64,000 nucleotides of DNA from Phragmites australis (GCF_958298935.1 NC_084924.1:7378001-7442000), one strand, 5' to 3'; positions 46,075-58,409 are shown, numbered from the stretch's first letter. Translations and numbers: made by a program. The notes: generated by a model from the sequence alone, not told the origin.

Positions 46075-48879
46075 GATTTCAACAAATTTATAACAAAAGC
46101 GAGCTAAGAGGAGACAAAAATCCCTCAACTCCTAACTATCCAAAGATCTACGCAGCGGAAAGAATAAACTAGGCAACAAAAGAGAGTGGAGCCACGTGTC
46201 CTTAGGCTCCACTCCAAAAGCTCGAGCTTCGGAGTAAGATGCCCTACTCCTGCCCACCACCCAGATCGGTAGGCACAAAGTAGTCGAACACCGCCCCCTC
46301 CTCGCCAACCTGTGAACCTGCATCAACTTAAGAGCAGCACCTTGAGTATGAAAGTATTCGTAAGACTTACATAATATGGATATATAATATCCCGACTCTA
46401 AGGATTATGCATTGAGCTGTTAGCAAGAATATAAATATGCGGTTAAGTTAATTAAAGCGATAAACAACCTAGACATATGTGTGAGCAACTAATTAACCAA
46501 CATATATGAAATTACCCTGCAACTACCAACTGATCATATGAAACTATAACCAACAATAGTATCAATGTATAACAAGTGCCATCTCGACCACCTCCCACAT
46601 ATCCGAACCACAAACCACGTATCCGAAACTCTACGACCGATGCAGATAAGCAATAGCATGCTCATGACCGAGAGCGCGACAGTTCAAACTGTTTATATAC
46701 CCTGCAGGAGATACTCCTGGACCCACACGACTCGGGGACCATCCGGCTTGTGCCACCCGCTAAAGTGCACACAAGGGGGTACCTGTGTCAACCTTTCCCA
46801 ACCAGCCCCAACCGTGTGCGGCATGCATCGCTCGACGCGGCGGTACTAGAACTACTCCCGGAGCAAACTAGTACCACTAACAAGCCCACCCGCTCACACC
46901 GTCGATGTTCAGGCCCCCACAAAGGCCACAACTGCGAAGGTATTCGGCTCACCTTACCATTAGATCAGCATGTGGTGAGTAAGGAAAGTGCTAAAGCCGA
47001 CTACACACGATCGATGCTTAACCGGTACAAAGCGGTCTATGGTGTCTGATTTTCTCTACCGACCTATCCAGGGGAACTCCACATCCGGGTAGGACAATCA
47101 CCTCCTAGCACCGTTCACACCTCGCCTCATACTCACCACTCGACCAACCAACACCAACAACCCAACACGGTAACCATTGTGAAAGTAATTTAACCTATAG
47201 CTCGCGAACGATGGGACGTTCCACCACTCAACTTCTACCGAGGACCTATGCATTGCGAAGCATCTCGCATCACTTTTAAGTTAGACCTTATCATGAATAA
47301 ACCAAGGCTACAAGGATATAGATCAACAATAATTTAAGGTAGAAACAATACAATCAACATAGGTTCTACCCATAAAAGCCCGACATCGACTTCCTATACA
47401 TGCAAACCTATACATAAGCATAGTTTTTCAATATTTAGACTTTATTCAATTCAACTTACAGGGTTCAATATGATAGATGCTTGCCTTGATGCAATGGCTC
47501 ACAAAGGTGGGGTACCTCCGGATCGGCGTTCTCTAAAAAGAATAACGTGTGCAATGCCATGAGTATGGATGAAATACAACAATGCATGCCATAAGATGCG
47601 TAAAACATGTTAAAAGTGCAAACATGTGAGCTAGAACAAAATTGGGACTCAAACAAATTTGAAAAGTTGCCGAAGTGCGAAACCTCTGGACATATGCGGA
47701 CTATCCGCAAAATTATGCGGAACATCCGGACATTGCGCAACTCAGGTAAACTCCGAACTATCCAGAGAATTCTCTGGATACTCCGGACATATGCGGACCC
47801 TCCGGACCTGTGCTGAAAATGTGTTTTTGACAATTCGTCGATCCATTTAACCCCAAACTTGAATCTATGCTACATACTCCTGTGCATATACCATACCAAG
47901 GGTTCTAAACTAACTTTGTAGCTTAACCCTAAGACAATCTTGAATACAATTCAAATTGCCATTTTCCCAGAAAGTGCAGACCCTCCGCACTTTGATGCGG
48001 AACCTCCGCACTTTTGCGGACTATCCGCACTTTTATGCGGATACTCCGCACTGCCCAGAACTTCTCTGATTTTAGGGAAAAATTTGCCAAATCGAATTGT
48101 GATCTTTTCCAACTAAAGAGGAACATGTTTGTGATGGTTTATGGAGTCTAGAATTCACTCATCAACCTAGCAACTCGATTCCTAACTCAAATCTCATCCA
48201 AATCCTCATTTTGGTCCAAAACCTTAAAAATTCATGAACTTTGCTAAAACTCGAAATCGATCAACCAAATCATGAATTCTTGCCATGAGGAGCCTAAGAG
48301 ACTTACTCAAGATGCTTGTGGAGTTGGGTGACCGCCGAGGAATGGAGGAAAAGGAGGGAAATCGAAGAACTCCGGTGTTCCTTGTGCTTCAACCAAGAAC
48401 ACCAAAAGACATCAAATCTGGTTCGAATCTTTCGAGAAAACGAAAATGAATTGGATGGATGAGTAGTTTATGAGCTCTAGAATGCAATGGTACCACATGC
48501 ATACCTTTAATCCCTCTCTTGAGCTCGGATTTTAGAAGAAATGGAGAGAGGGGGTGAGAGCTTGAGTGGGAGGGGGAGCTTCTTCTTGTGGCCGGTTGAG
48601 CACGGGAGTGAGGGTGAGAGCAGGTGGGAGAGAGAGAGGGCAGGTGGGGGCTGCTCACTTGAGTGGTTGGAGGGTGGGGTCACATGTGGACCCACGTACA
48701 AGAGAAAGAAGTCCGTTTTGACTACGAATTCAATTCTTTTCTCTCTCGAATTTCTTTCTCTCATCTAAATGATTTCAAACGAATTGTATTAGTATTCTGA
48801 ATTATAATTATGCAATATTAAACATGCTTAAAAAGTATGATTATTCTTAATTGCGTGATTAAGAATTTGGGACATGACA
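46075..48879 (-). repeat. Chromovirus LTR, right copy, second part
   Basis: Resumes at GATTTCAACAAATTTATAAC, matching the left LTR from about 29220, and ends ACATGACA. It is about 70 bp shorter than the left LTR overall, mainly from losses in the TCCGGA-rich cluster (47680-47810 versus 30840-31030). Confidence 0.92.
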
Positions 48880-48884
48880 ATAAC
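48880..48884 (+). repeat. Target-site duplication of the chromovirus, right copy
   Basis: ATAAC directly after the LTR end TGACA. It matches the left copy exactly and rejoins CACTA sequence on both sides. Confidence 0.9.
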
Positions 48885-49130
48885 TAATGACACGGCACAT
48901 GAAAAAAAATCATATGAACAAGCATCAACTTGTGAAAAAAAATGCTATCTAACATAAGTACTGAACAAGTATATGCTATGTACATATGAACAACCATATG
49001 AAAAAAATCATATGAACAAGCATCAACTTGTGAAAAAATTGCTACTCTAACACAAATATTGAACAAGTATTTGCTCTGTACATATAAACAAGCGCGTGAA
49101 AAAATTCATATGAACAAGCATATGCTCTGT
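48885..49130. repeat. Tandem repeat of about 120 bp in the CACTA 5' part
   Basis: The phrase CATATGAACAAGCATCAACT, then TGTGAAAAAA..TGCTA, then ACATATGAACAA occurs about two and a half times. It is CACTA sequence that resumes after the chromovirus insertion. Confidence 0.8.
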
Positions 49131-49880
49131 ACGGTACATCTATGACATACTCAAGAATGAACGCCTTTAGTGTACTTGTAGTTTGGTTTCTCCTCCAAGA
49201 GAAACATGTGAGGTTTAAAAAATGCAAGGATTCTCCGCTACAACTAATCCATAGCATTAGTAGTAAACACCAGGCCATCATGGATTCGATGGCTGGGAAA
49301 CATAGGACATAGTAAAGGGTGCATGAGATGCTCATGAACATAGCCCACCTTTTCATTATCACTTATCAGCAAATCAAATAAATCTAAGCAAGAGTTGAAG
49401 ATTTAAATTGTACCATTTCCATATGATATTCTAGCTATTCTGACATTTTGTCAGCGAATGGTTGCACTATATAGAGCGGTGCTGTGGATTTTTTTGTCCT
49501 GTTCTGAAACAAAATTTACATATTTTGTTGTCATATTTCACACACTAATCACAAAATTAGGGGCCCTGTGCCATCACTCATCTTGCACACCCCAAGATAC
49601 GACTCTGGCACTCTATTAAACTATCTTGGTAGCTGCATTCAGCAAGTTACACCTTATTTTCATTCATTACTTGAATCAAATTAGAGGTGCGGTGCAGCGG
49701 CCTCCTCACCTGGCTTTGTCTGATGTTCGTGCAGGGAGCTCTTTGCGTTGCCTCGTCCAGCGTTCGTGCGGCGGGCTCCTCACGCAACATCCTCCAGTGT
49801 TAGTGCAGCGGCCACCTCGTGCTTGTAAGCCAAGTTAGTGAAGCGGCATGGGTCGGTGCAACTGCCTCCTTCAAGGTAGA
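49131..49880. other. CACTA 5' internal stretch, no gene recognised
   Basis: Lies between the tandem repeat and the GC-rich 5' duplication. The minus-strand frames here have no family I recognise. It may include the transposase 5' UTR or a first exon, but nothing supports a specific call. Confidence 0.35.
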
Positions 49881-50370
49881 TGCTGGGCTCCAAGGTTGAT
49901 GCAGTAATGGGCCGAAGGAGATCGAGAGGAGGCGACGGATTTAGGGGCGTAGCTTGATAGATTCGACGGCATTGGGGGCACCACGACGATGGACCTGGAC
50001 GAGCAGGGGCGCCAGGGGCTCGAACTGGATGGGGGCGGTGCGAATTCGGCAGGTGGACGGACGAGGCGGGTTGAAGCACGCGTTTGGAGGCGAAGGCTAG
50101 AGGCGGGGGGGGGGGGTCGAGGTGGGTTGCGTGTGTGAATCTGTTTATACAGTGATGAGCCGAAGGAGATTGGGAGGATGCGGCAGATTTGGGGGCGCAA
50201 CTCGACAGATTCGACGGAATTGGGGGCACCACAAGGATGGATTTGGACGGGCAGTGACACCAAGGGCTCAAACTGGACGGGGGTGGCGAGAATTCGGCAG
50301 TTGGATGTAGGGGGTTGGAGCGCGCATTTGGGGACGAAGGCTGGAGAGGCGGCGGCGTGGGTCGAGGTGG
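49880..50370. repeat. Direct duplication of about 250 bp in the CACTA 5' subterminal region
   Basis: Two GC-rich copies (about 49895-50105 and 50148-50350) share GCCGAAGGAGAT, AGATTCGACGG, ATTGGGGGCACCAC, GAATTCGGCAG and GGCGAAGGCT-type phrases in order. A run of ten G lies at the end of the first copy. Duplicated GC-rich DNA just inside the 5' end fits a CACTA promoter and transposase-binding zone. Confidence 0.8.
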
Positions 50371-50670
50371 GTCGCGTTTGGGGGTGAAGGCTGATTTTTT
50401 TGAGAGAGGACCAGGGTGGTGTAAAAAAAATAGAGAGGGGACCAGGGTGGTGCTAGTTTGATGCGTGATGCTGAAAAAATAGCGTTTTCTGGCATGCACG
50501 TAGCGCTAACGGAGACTTATGCACGGGAAGCCAATTTTTTTGGGAGTGTATTGATTTTCTGTCATGAAAAATATTTTCCTAAAGGTTTAACGCTGTCCGC
50601 CACAAAAATACATGCTTTTTCTAGAGGTTTTTAATTCCTCTCACGAAAATTTGTCACCTTTACAAAAGAT

Positions 50671-50686
50671 ACTTTATGTGATAGTG
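50671..50686 (-). repeat. CACTA element terminal inverted repeat, right (5') end
   Basis: Ends GTGATAGTG, the reverse complement of CACTATCAC. Phrases with CACGAAAA / CATGAAAA lie within the 150 bp inside it. Confidence 0.8.
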
Positions 50687-50689
50687 CCA

Positions 50690-51690
50690 AAACATTGTGA
50701 ATTGAAGCACCTGACACATGCACACTGATACACATATGGGATATGGCACTTCCGCTGATGTTTACCATCTGCCTTGGCTTGAGTCTGAGGATGCTGTCAC
50801 GTCGATGCAGGATCTACAAAATTCACAACGTGTGAAAACTGATCTGAACAGCAGAGAAAAAATATCATCAACAAAGGCACGTACATGAGGACGACGTGCT
50901 AGAGCGTAAATCGAAAATAATCTCCTTCATGTCATATTTTTTTTTTCTGGAGGGAAATGATCACACTTTTGTTGTGGGTAGTGTAGTTTTCAGTTTCTTT
51001 CTCCCTCTGCAATTAGTTGAAAGGACCTGCCATGACAAAGAAAGAAGAAAACCGTACCGGACCACACCAACAGCATCCAAAGACCTCGCCCACCCTCCTT
51101 TTGGCCTCTGGTTGGCCCAGTCACGTGAGAAGACGGCTCCCCCACGTGCAAATATAGCCATGTCAGCTCATCGATCCGCTTCATCTCCTTCCTGTTCTTC
51201 CAAGCAAGCTGCTGATCGAGCAGCTAACTGACCCGGGGCCGGACCTCACAAACCGAGCTTGGCGTTGGTCAGCCAGGCGCGAAAGACTCGCACCTCAAGT
51301 TCATTCCCAACTGTTTCGACGGTGCCCGGCCCAGCCTCGGAAACGGGGTAGTTTTTCAGGTGCCGAAACAGATTTGGTTCAGCTCGAGCACAATCTCGGC
51401 CTAGCCTAGCTAGAGAACACAATGTTCTCTTCTCGGTGCAGTTTCTCTCGTGCAGACGATGTTATTCTCTCAGCTGGGATGGTACAGATCCCAAAAGGGC
51501 AACTTCTTTTTTTTTAAAAAAATGTTTATTAACTCTTATCGATATAATAAAAAGATACAATCGTATAAAAGATTGTTATCAATCTCTTCATTGTCAGAAT
51601 ACACCCGACCCACTATACAAAATGAAAAACTAAAAAGCAACAAGAAAACCCCATATAAAAAAGGACACATGATTCTCGATCAACATCAAG
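50690..51690. other. Intergenic stretch right of the CACTA element
   Basis: No gene seen. A mixed-composition stretch at about 51230-51400 has open frames without a recognised product. Confidence 0.45.
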
Positions 51691-51929
51691 TGGTGGATTG
51701 GCAGCCTAGAACCCTATCTATGTCTAATGAAGATCATTCTGATCACCTTCTTCAGTCACGCACATGCCGCTGCTACCATCTCTTGAGAGTCGACTGTTGA
51801 AGTATATATCAAGTACGGAACCAATGTGTACATTTATATATAGTCTGCAAAGGAGATAATTTTTTTTTCTTGTCAAAGATAGTATCATTTCTTCATAGTT
51901 ATATTGACCAGTATAACGTTGCCGCTCCA

Positions 51930-52425
51930 ACTAGTACAAGAGCTTTTAATATTTTACTAAGGCCTCTAAGCTAATTTCCCATCATATGAGATTAGGTTCG
52001 GGGTAGGTAAAGATTAGTAGCCACTTGGAAGATGAATCACACGCAATAGGTGAATTGACAATAAAAAAGAGATGGCTAATTGTTTCATTTTATGTTAAAA
52101 ACAACACTTTAGACTATCTTGCCGTCTTCTTTTAGCTAGATTATTCTTGGTTAGCAAAACTCCTTGACGGATATACTGGAGGAATTTTTTTATTTTGGTG
52201 GCACTTTTAACTTCCATATATGTTTGTTTATATTTGGTACATCGATATGTTTTAGCGCCATATATAAAGAATTAACTGAGAATTTACCTTTTTTTTTCAA
52301 ATTCCAATTAAAACAATCCCTTTCACGTGTGATGTTGATGGCATTAGGCTTTGATAAGAGGTCATTCCGTCGGACGATCGGGTGACATGTGACCCAGGAC
52401 GTACAAACAAGCCCTTTCGCCAGTG
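51930..52425 (-). pseudogene. 3' remnant of an L1-type LINE (RT-associated zinc-finger region)
   Basis: On the minus strand: CFNWNLKKKGKFSVNSLYMA, then IWKLKVPPK, then, after a frame change near 52190, FLQYIRQGVLLTKNNLAKRR and SLKCCF. This is the zf-RVT region that follows reverse transcriptase in plant L1-type LINEs. Further pieces with stops (IHLPSGY, PNLIS.DGKLA) continue to about 51940. The reverse transcriptase itself is not here, so this is a truncated, dead copy. Confidence 0.7.
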
Positions 52426-52429
52426 TTCT

Positions 52430-53033
52430 TCTTCCGAAGAAAATTCTGCCGACGAATCTATCTACGCCACATCGAGGAAAGGAGCAAGAAGATGTCAGCA
52501 CCGGGGCCAAGGAAGGACGAAAGAAAAATACTACTATTGGCCGCTTTTTGACGTGACCTAATACTCCCAACAGCGGAGATATATTATTCTAAGGTCGGAA
52601 CTAGGTGCACAAAAAGATTTGCAATTGCGATGGTTAACAATGATATGATCATCAGCTCAAAATATGTGACACTATTCTGTCCACTCGTTGTATTAGTTTA
52701 TAGCAGATGCTGAGCATGGATGTACACGTAATGGATCCAAAATCTGCAGACGTTTGGCCTTCTAGACCATCTATCCTTTTTTTTTTTTGAGAAACTAGAT
52801 CATCTATCTGGCTAGGCATCAACTCACGTCTACTGTATATCTATTCTAATAATCAGCACCTTTCCAAGCGTTTAATTTGTTGGCCTTCTCGATCGATATC
52901 TCACCGTGTCCTAATCAGCGTATCTAATCGCACACCACCAGCGGATCGATCAAAGGCGTCTCTCTCTTCTCCACTAGTGCCGCGCAACACAACAGATCAT
53001 TGGAGCCTTTTCCTGCACTGCATGCATGTCTGG

Positions 53034-53072
<39 letters not shown>

Positions 53073-54877
53073 GAAGAAAATGATCAGGCTGTTATGAGGC
53101 GTGACTTTTTCTAAGCTCAACTCAATCAGCTAGTTAACAGTGCCACAGCACTTTGGCGTAAAGTTTCCTTCTCTTTCCCTCTCCTCTTCCTCTGCACACA
53201 TACAATACTGCGACATGGTGTGCTTCCCCAATCATGCGTTGGTTAATCTTCTCCTGCCCTCGAGCTCTGATTGGGAGCTGCTGGAGAGAACCTTCTTTGC
53301 CAAGAAAATGGTTCCAGGTCCCTGCCTATGTTGGTGCACCTACCGCTGCCATATTAAACAACTACCGTACATACCCAGCTACGCCCGTAGGCACACACCG
53401 GCCCCTTCCATTGTGCCATTGAGAGCAGGCACGCATGACTGCTGCGACCGATCGAGCTGCTCGCAATTGTTTCACGCATGGCGTGATGTCGACCTCGTTC
53501 GGATATGCTTCCGTGCTTGTGTGAACGTGTGTGCTTCTGAAGATTTGCGGCCACATGGGGGCAGAATGTGACAGGAATGGGCGAGTTAAATTGATGGCTG
53601 CCGGGGAAGATATTCAGGGGTGCATCGGCAGCTCTAGTCCACATGCTTGTTTGTACCGTATCATCACTGATTTCCTTTCGATCCAATATAATGGATAGGC
53701 TTGCATGATGCACCTGAACATTTAATCGCCAAGCCATGCACGCGAATTTGTCAATGCAATCGATTAGCGACGACTTCATTTCGATATGATGTTCCGCACC
53801 AGGAGCCACGCTATTGGGAATTTGGATATGAGAGACGACATTTTAACGTGGAAAACCCAGGTAAAAAAAATCTATATTAAGAACTTTTTGTTTGGTGCTT
53901 TTATTTCTAGCTTTTCTGGGCCATAAGTCAAAAGTGAAAATAAATAGGATTGTAGAAAAGTGGATTTTGAGAAGCTAAAAGATAAATTAGAAGTTTAGAA
54001 ACCAGCTGAGAATAGTTTTTTTGAAAAAAAATATGGATTGATAAGTTAAAAATTTATTATAAAAATCAACTGTTAAAATTAAAACAATTTTTTTGAAACA
54101 AAAACACAGTTTTTTTAAAAAAAGTCAAAAACAAAAACAACAAACAAACATTTCTAATTTTGGTACATGAGTTGGCTCTTTTAGCACGTATCTGACTAGG
54201 ATTCTCCTGTTTGAGTCATAATATCTTAACACATGCATTCTTGTTGATTTACAGAAGAAAATTCAGATTTCTTGTCATAATTAATAAGCGGCAACTGAAC
54301 ATATATCCCTGTTTAGTCTTTTCACATGTCGACGGACGCGGATCTAAATTAATTATAGTGTTCAATGAAATCTGAAAGAACAAAGTAACTGATCAAGTAG
54401 CTAGAAGCTGCCCGGTCCTAAATCGATGCAGTTCGCAGGTACAATCATAACATAAACCCATAATTATTAACGACAGGGAAATGAATATAAAAAAGGAAAA
54501 CCACGCGAAGAACTATAGCGTGTAAAGCAGAGCTCTGAGTGGGTCAATTCATGGAGTATGGTAGGGCAGAGTAGATGGACATGCCACCACAAGTGGCCAG
54601 CAAGGTCCACCGATACAAACAACTGGTTGCCACAGCGATCTGAGCAACCAGAGACCCCATCTCCCCCAATCACTGTGGTGATTATCTCCAACCGGACTAG
54701 CCGGCCATGGCACCTGCATGCCCAACATCTTTCTCCAGTTAGTCACTTTCACCCTCAGAGTCAGTGGTTTTCATTGGTACCTAGCCCTTTTAAGGCACTA
54801 GCTACGGCTGCATGCCCCTCCTGGGTCTTCTGCATGCATGCTGCATGGCCCCCCCAGTCTCATCAGTATCTCTGAAC
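52430..54877. other. Intergenic stretch, no gene recognised
   Basis: Contains the GA microsatellite, open frames at 53140-53810 without a known domain, and A/T-rich DNA at 53870-54160. Nothing else is identified. Confidence 0.45.
53036..53071 (+). repeat. (GA)18 microsatellite
   Basis: Uninterrupted GA dinucleotide run of 36 bp in intergenic DNA. Confidence 0.97.
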
Positions 54878-55468
54878 TGTCGAATATCTAAACAAAGGAT
54901 CTATACATGAAGAGTATATTATATATGGATGGAGTATATTGTATGCATATTTGACAACTCTAGATATTACAAAATCAAATTTGTAGTACCTAATACTTCA
55001 AAAATCTAAAAGATGTATATAGGAAGTCCTCGATTACTTACCAAACTCGAGAAGACTAGTATCTATAATATATTTATCTACTTGGATGATAAGAAATACT
55101 TCATATCGATTACGAATAGATAGGAGATAATATATCACACCTATATAAGGCGGGAACCCAGATCCCTCGAGGGGAGGCTCTTTTTTCCGACTAATGGAGA
55201 CAAGTATCAGGACATTAACACAGAAGGAACTCGATAACTTTAGCCCTAGGTTATACTATACCCGATCTATTCCTTGTAATAGGTCAGTCACATTGTATGT
55301 ACTTGAGTGAATACATATACATAATCATCCATATATGGCATAGGGTATTACTCCAACCGGGAGCCTGAACCTATATATATCGTGTATGTCTTGCTTTATG
55401 TTCAATCTCTGATTCACAAAGATAACCCGTTATTTTTTTGATATATTATCAGGAACAAATTCTTGACA
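54878..55468 (+). repeat. 5' LTR of the Tat-lineage element
   Basis: Starts TGTCGAATAT and ends CTTGACA; 591 bp. TATA box TATATAAG at 55142-55149. The phrase GCATAGGGTATTACTCC..CCGGGAGCCTGAACCT near 55338 is a degenerate form of the GTAGGGTGTTACGCCTCCG..CCCGAACCTGTCTAAACC phrase in the nested element's LTRs. The left boundary rests on the TG start and terminal inversion only, because the partner LTR is outside the window. Confidence 0.75.
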
Positions 55469-55470
55469 GT

Positions 55471-55488
55471 TAGCACGCCAGGCAGGGG
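55471..55488 (+). other. Primer-binding site of the Tat-lineage element
   Basis: TAGCACGCCAGGCAGGGG, 2 nt after the LTR. It differs from the expected TGG start by one G-to-A change and is related to the nested element's site. Confidence 0.75.
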
Positions 55489-55512
55489 ATCTTCTGCTTT
55501 TAAGGATCGACT

Positions 55513-57206
55513 ATGTCTCGAGTACACATCGGCACCAGATTCTTCGGCAACGGCTTCTACGACCACTTCGGGTCAATAACGATCACCCTCGAATCGCCCC
55601 TAGCCAGATCCGAGATCACATTCGGAACTATGATCTTCCGCTGGGACCATCAAGGTGAACTAATCCGCACCAGTATTATCGAGTCCAGACCATTGGATGC
55701 ACACCGCGAGGTGGGACATCTCGAGTGGGATCCCAATAAGCCTAATATTCTCTAGTGTATGGACACTGGCAGTGACGAGGGTGGTGATGACGACTTCACC
55801 GCTAGCCAGAGCAGCCGAATAGATTAATTCGTGTTCATGGCCAGAGGAGTTGATATCCCACCTGACCCATTGGCGGTAGATCTAAACGCTATGGTAAACA
55901 ATGGCACAAAAATTTCTGAGGATCTAGCAATGGTAGCCGCCTCTCATGGTACCAGTGTCGTTGGCGATATGCTACCAGAGACATCTGCAGCTGGAGCCTT
56001 ACGTGTCCTTGACACAATTCTTCATCGACTGATCGTAGGAGGTCAGGTACCTTATGGTGTTCAACGACGACTTCCGGTAGGCACACCTCCATCGCCAGTG
56101 CCTCAAACATCAAGGGATGAGCTCCCTCAAAATAGCAACTATGGAGCAGCATCGTATCGACCACAGCCAAGTCTGGGCAGCAATGTTTTCAGCACTCCGA
56201 ATGCTAATGTCTAGGGAGCCCATCTGATTCTGAGATCTCTTCCAGAGTTAGATCCAACGAATCCTTTGACCCCTATGGTCAACAAGGTCAGGACCTTACT
56301 CAATGAGACCCAGATTCAAGTTGCCCGAGCGAACAATCATAGCAACTCTAGGCGCCCTAGCCAGCAAGACGCAGACTCGTGGAGCCATAGACGCGAGTAT
56401 CCCTAATTCAAGGGATCCTAGGCAGGAAGCTCAGGTGATCGAGCCTGAGCACCACTTTTTGGGCCAAACTGTAACTGCTCTATCCATAGGCGTAGGAATC
56501 AGAGAGACCTAAGGAATCACATTCCCCACAATCGGCATGATCTACGTACAGTGACAGACAACCGCTGTGAGGAACGCTGTGAGGACGACCGCCGTCATTA
56601 CGATCGTAGATATCCAGGACGAGATGATCAACATTACTCCCCTGCTCGAAGGAACATGTATGATAGTCCTCCCCCACCTCCTCCTGAAGAATTCTATGGA
56701 GATTGCAAAACTTTCATACACGAGATTAGGTCGATACGGTGGTCAAAAAAATTCAAAGCGGGCCAAATCCAAAAATATGATGAAAAGATCAACCCCAATG
56801 AGTGGTTACAGATCTATACCATGATTATTCGAGTAGCGGACGATGATAATAAGGCAATGGCCAATTATCTACTAACTGCGCTCGATGGACCTGTCAGGCC
56901 CTGCTTGTTGAACCTGCCTTGTAACTCGTCCGATCGTGAGTCGAGTTGAAGGCTCATTTCATAGCCAACTTTCAAGGCACATTCGAGTGACTGGGAACGG
57001 AGAACAATCTCCATCAACTGAACCAGGGTGAAGACAAATCACTCTGAGAATTCATTCGTCGGTTCAGTGACAAGCGTAATATGATCCCAGGAATCTCCGA
57101 TGAGTCAATCATCATTGCCTTCGAGCAAGGCATCCAGGACACGAATTTGCTCGGGAAGATGGCTACTCGGAAGATTCACATAGCCAAAGAGCTATTCTAG
57201 TCGACC
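55513..57206 (+). pseudogene. gag of the Tat-lineage element, degenerate
   Basis: ATG 55513 opens a frame that stops at 55755. It resumes at about 55831 (VDIPPDPLAVDLNAMVN) to 56214. The gag domain proper is at about 56700-57160: FIHEIRSIRW, FKAGQIQKYDEKINPNEWLQ, NYLLTALDGPVRPCLLNLP, then FIRRFSDKRNMIPGISDE after frame changes. At least five stops interrupt it. Confidence 0.85.
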
Positions 57207-57211
57207 AACAA

Positions 57212-58135
57212 GTGTGCAAAGCAAGCAGAAGCCCATGTACACACAAAAAATCCTCAATCTGGCAAGGACACATCCGAGTTCCCAAAGAACGAATGGAAGA
57301 AGACAACAAACCAGGTGACAAGAACAAGGGTTTAGATACGACCATAGTTGTAATTGACAGGAGCAATTCGCGCAACACTTGGGACAACAAAGACCTAAGT
57401 CGATGTGGTGAGAAGTGGTGTCCCGTCCATCGGATCAGCCAACATGACTTCGATAAATGTCATGTCATCAAAAAGGTCGATGAAAAGCTCAAGGCCGCTG
57501 TTGCTGAGCATAACATCAAACAGGCCAAGCCGAACGTTAACAGTGATGAGCCCGAATTCCACGAGGCCAACCAAAGTCTAGCACACATCTTCAGAGGATC
57601 CACCACGTATGAGTCTAAAAGGCAGTACAAGGCAGTCAAACGAGAGGTCAACCTGGCTCTAACTGCACTTACTCAATACCTCAAGTGGTCGGATGTTCTG
57701 ATCACCTTCAATCAGGTTGATCTTTCAGCCGCAGTTCCACACCTTGGTCGATACCTAGTTGTGGTCCAACCGACTATCCTCAACATCAAAGTCTCCCAAA
57801 CTTTGTTCGATGGGGGTAGTTTTCTTAACCTCATCTTTGCCAAGACACTAGACAAGATAGGAGTTCGGAGGTCAAAACTTAAGGTGGGAGTCAAGCCTTT
57901 CCGTGGCATAACCCCCAACTCATCGACCATTCCCCTGGGACAGGTCGAGTTGCTAGTCACATTTGGCAGGCCTGACAACTTCCTTACAGAGAAAGTTACC
58001 TTTGATGTCATGGACTTTGAGATGACATACAACATGATCCTGGGCCGCCCAATGCTAAGCAAGTTTATGGCCAATCATGGGTCCCAAAGGGATCATAACT
58101 ATCAAGGGAAATCAACGTGTGGCGGTCAAATATGA
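57212..58135 (+). pseudogene. gag-protease region of the Tat-lineage element
   Basis: An open stretch with a Cys/His motif (KWCPVHRISQHDFDKCHVI) and an aspartic protease domain: LFDGGSFLNLIFAKTLDKIG, then RPDNFLTEKVTFDVMDFEM, then ILGRPMLSKFMA. The DGG active-site form is usual for this lineage, so the Asp is kept. It is the longest frame left open in this element. A stop follows at 58135, before RT. Confidence 0.85.
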
Positions 58136-58409
58136 CAAGTAGAGCTTGGACATGGTCGAACACCTCAGTCGAGTGGCAACCACTTCTATATGTGTGGATT
58201 CCAAGCATAAGAAGCGTCAAACCACCATCGAGATCAAGGACTCCAAGCTTGTAAGTCTTGCTCATACCTCCAAGTCTAACGATGCCACCAAGGGTGAGAC
58301 CAATGATGGCGCTAGCGACAAAAAGACTGATGGTGGTGTCAAAGCGATGCCCATCGAGTTGTCTAAACCAGCCAAGACAGTTAAGGTTGGGGCTAACCTC
58401 GACCCCAAA

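Larger units (their letters stand above)
29006..48879 (-). mobile_element. Ty3/gypsy chromovirus (Tekay/Del type), nested in the CACTA element
   Basis: Two direct LTRs of about 3 kb (29006-32095, and 37124-37339 plus 46075-48879), an initiator-Met-tRNA type primer-binding site and a polypurine tract place it in minus orientation. It has gag, protease, reverse transcriptase, RNase H, integrase and a C-terminal chromodomain, in chromovirus order. Long LTRs, this primer site and the chromodomain fit the Tekay (Del) clade. Chromodomain elements integrate into heterochromatin. All genes are broken, so it is not autonomous. Its right LTR was later interrupted by an 8.7-kb element. Confidence 0.92.
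19918..50686 (-). mobile_element. CACTA (En/Spm) DNA transposon, split by a nested retrotransposon
   Basis: The left end reads CACTACCACGTAACAG. The right end, reverse complemented, reads CACTATCACATAAAG, matching CACTA-type inverted ends. The flanking trinucleotides are GCA on the left and CCA on the right, a 2 of 3 match to a 3-bp target duplication. Both subterminal zones carry short repeated phrases of the CGTCACGAAAA type. Inside, on the minus strand, are remains of a TNP2-type transposase and a Transposase_24-type second gene. Without the 19.9-kb chromovirus inside it the element is about 10.9 kb. Both genes contain stops, so it cannot supply its own transposase, although its ends may still be recognised. 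Confidence 0.85.

Noticed and set aside
49780..50499. 239-codon proline-rich frame on the minus strand near the CACTA 5' end
   Set aside because: It reads through a GC-rich duplicated block, has no recognised domain and low-complexity composition. Better explained as subterminal non-coding DNA.
53140..53810. Open frames of 143 and 151 codons on opposite strands
   Set aside because: They overlap each other, have no recognised domain and no supporting splice or promoter signals.
53870..54160. A/T-rich stretch with GTTTGGTGCTTTT and mirrored AAACAAACA ends, possible hAT-type MITE
   Set aside because: End similarity is low-complexity only, and no target duplication was found.
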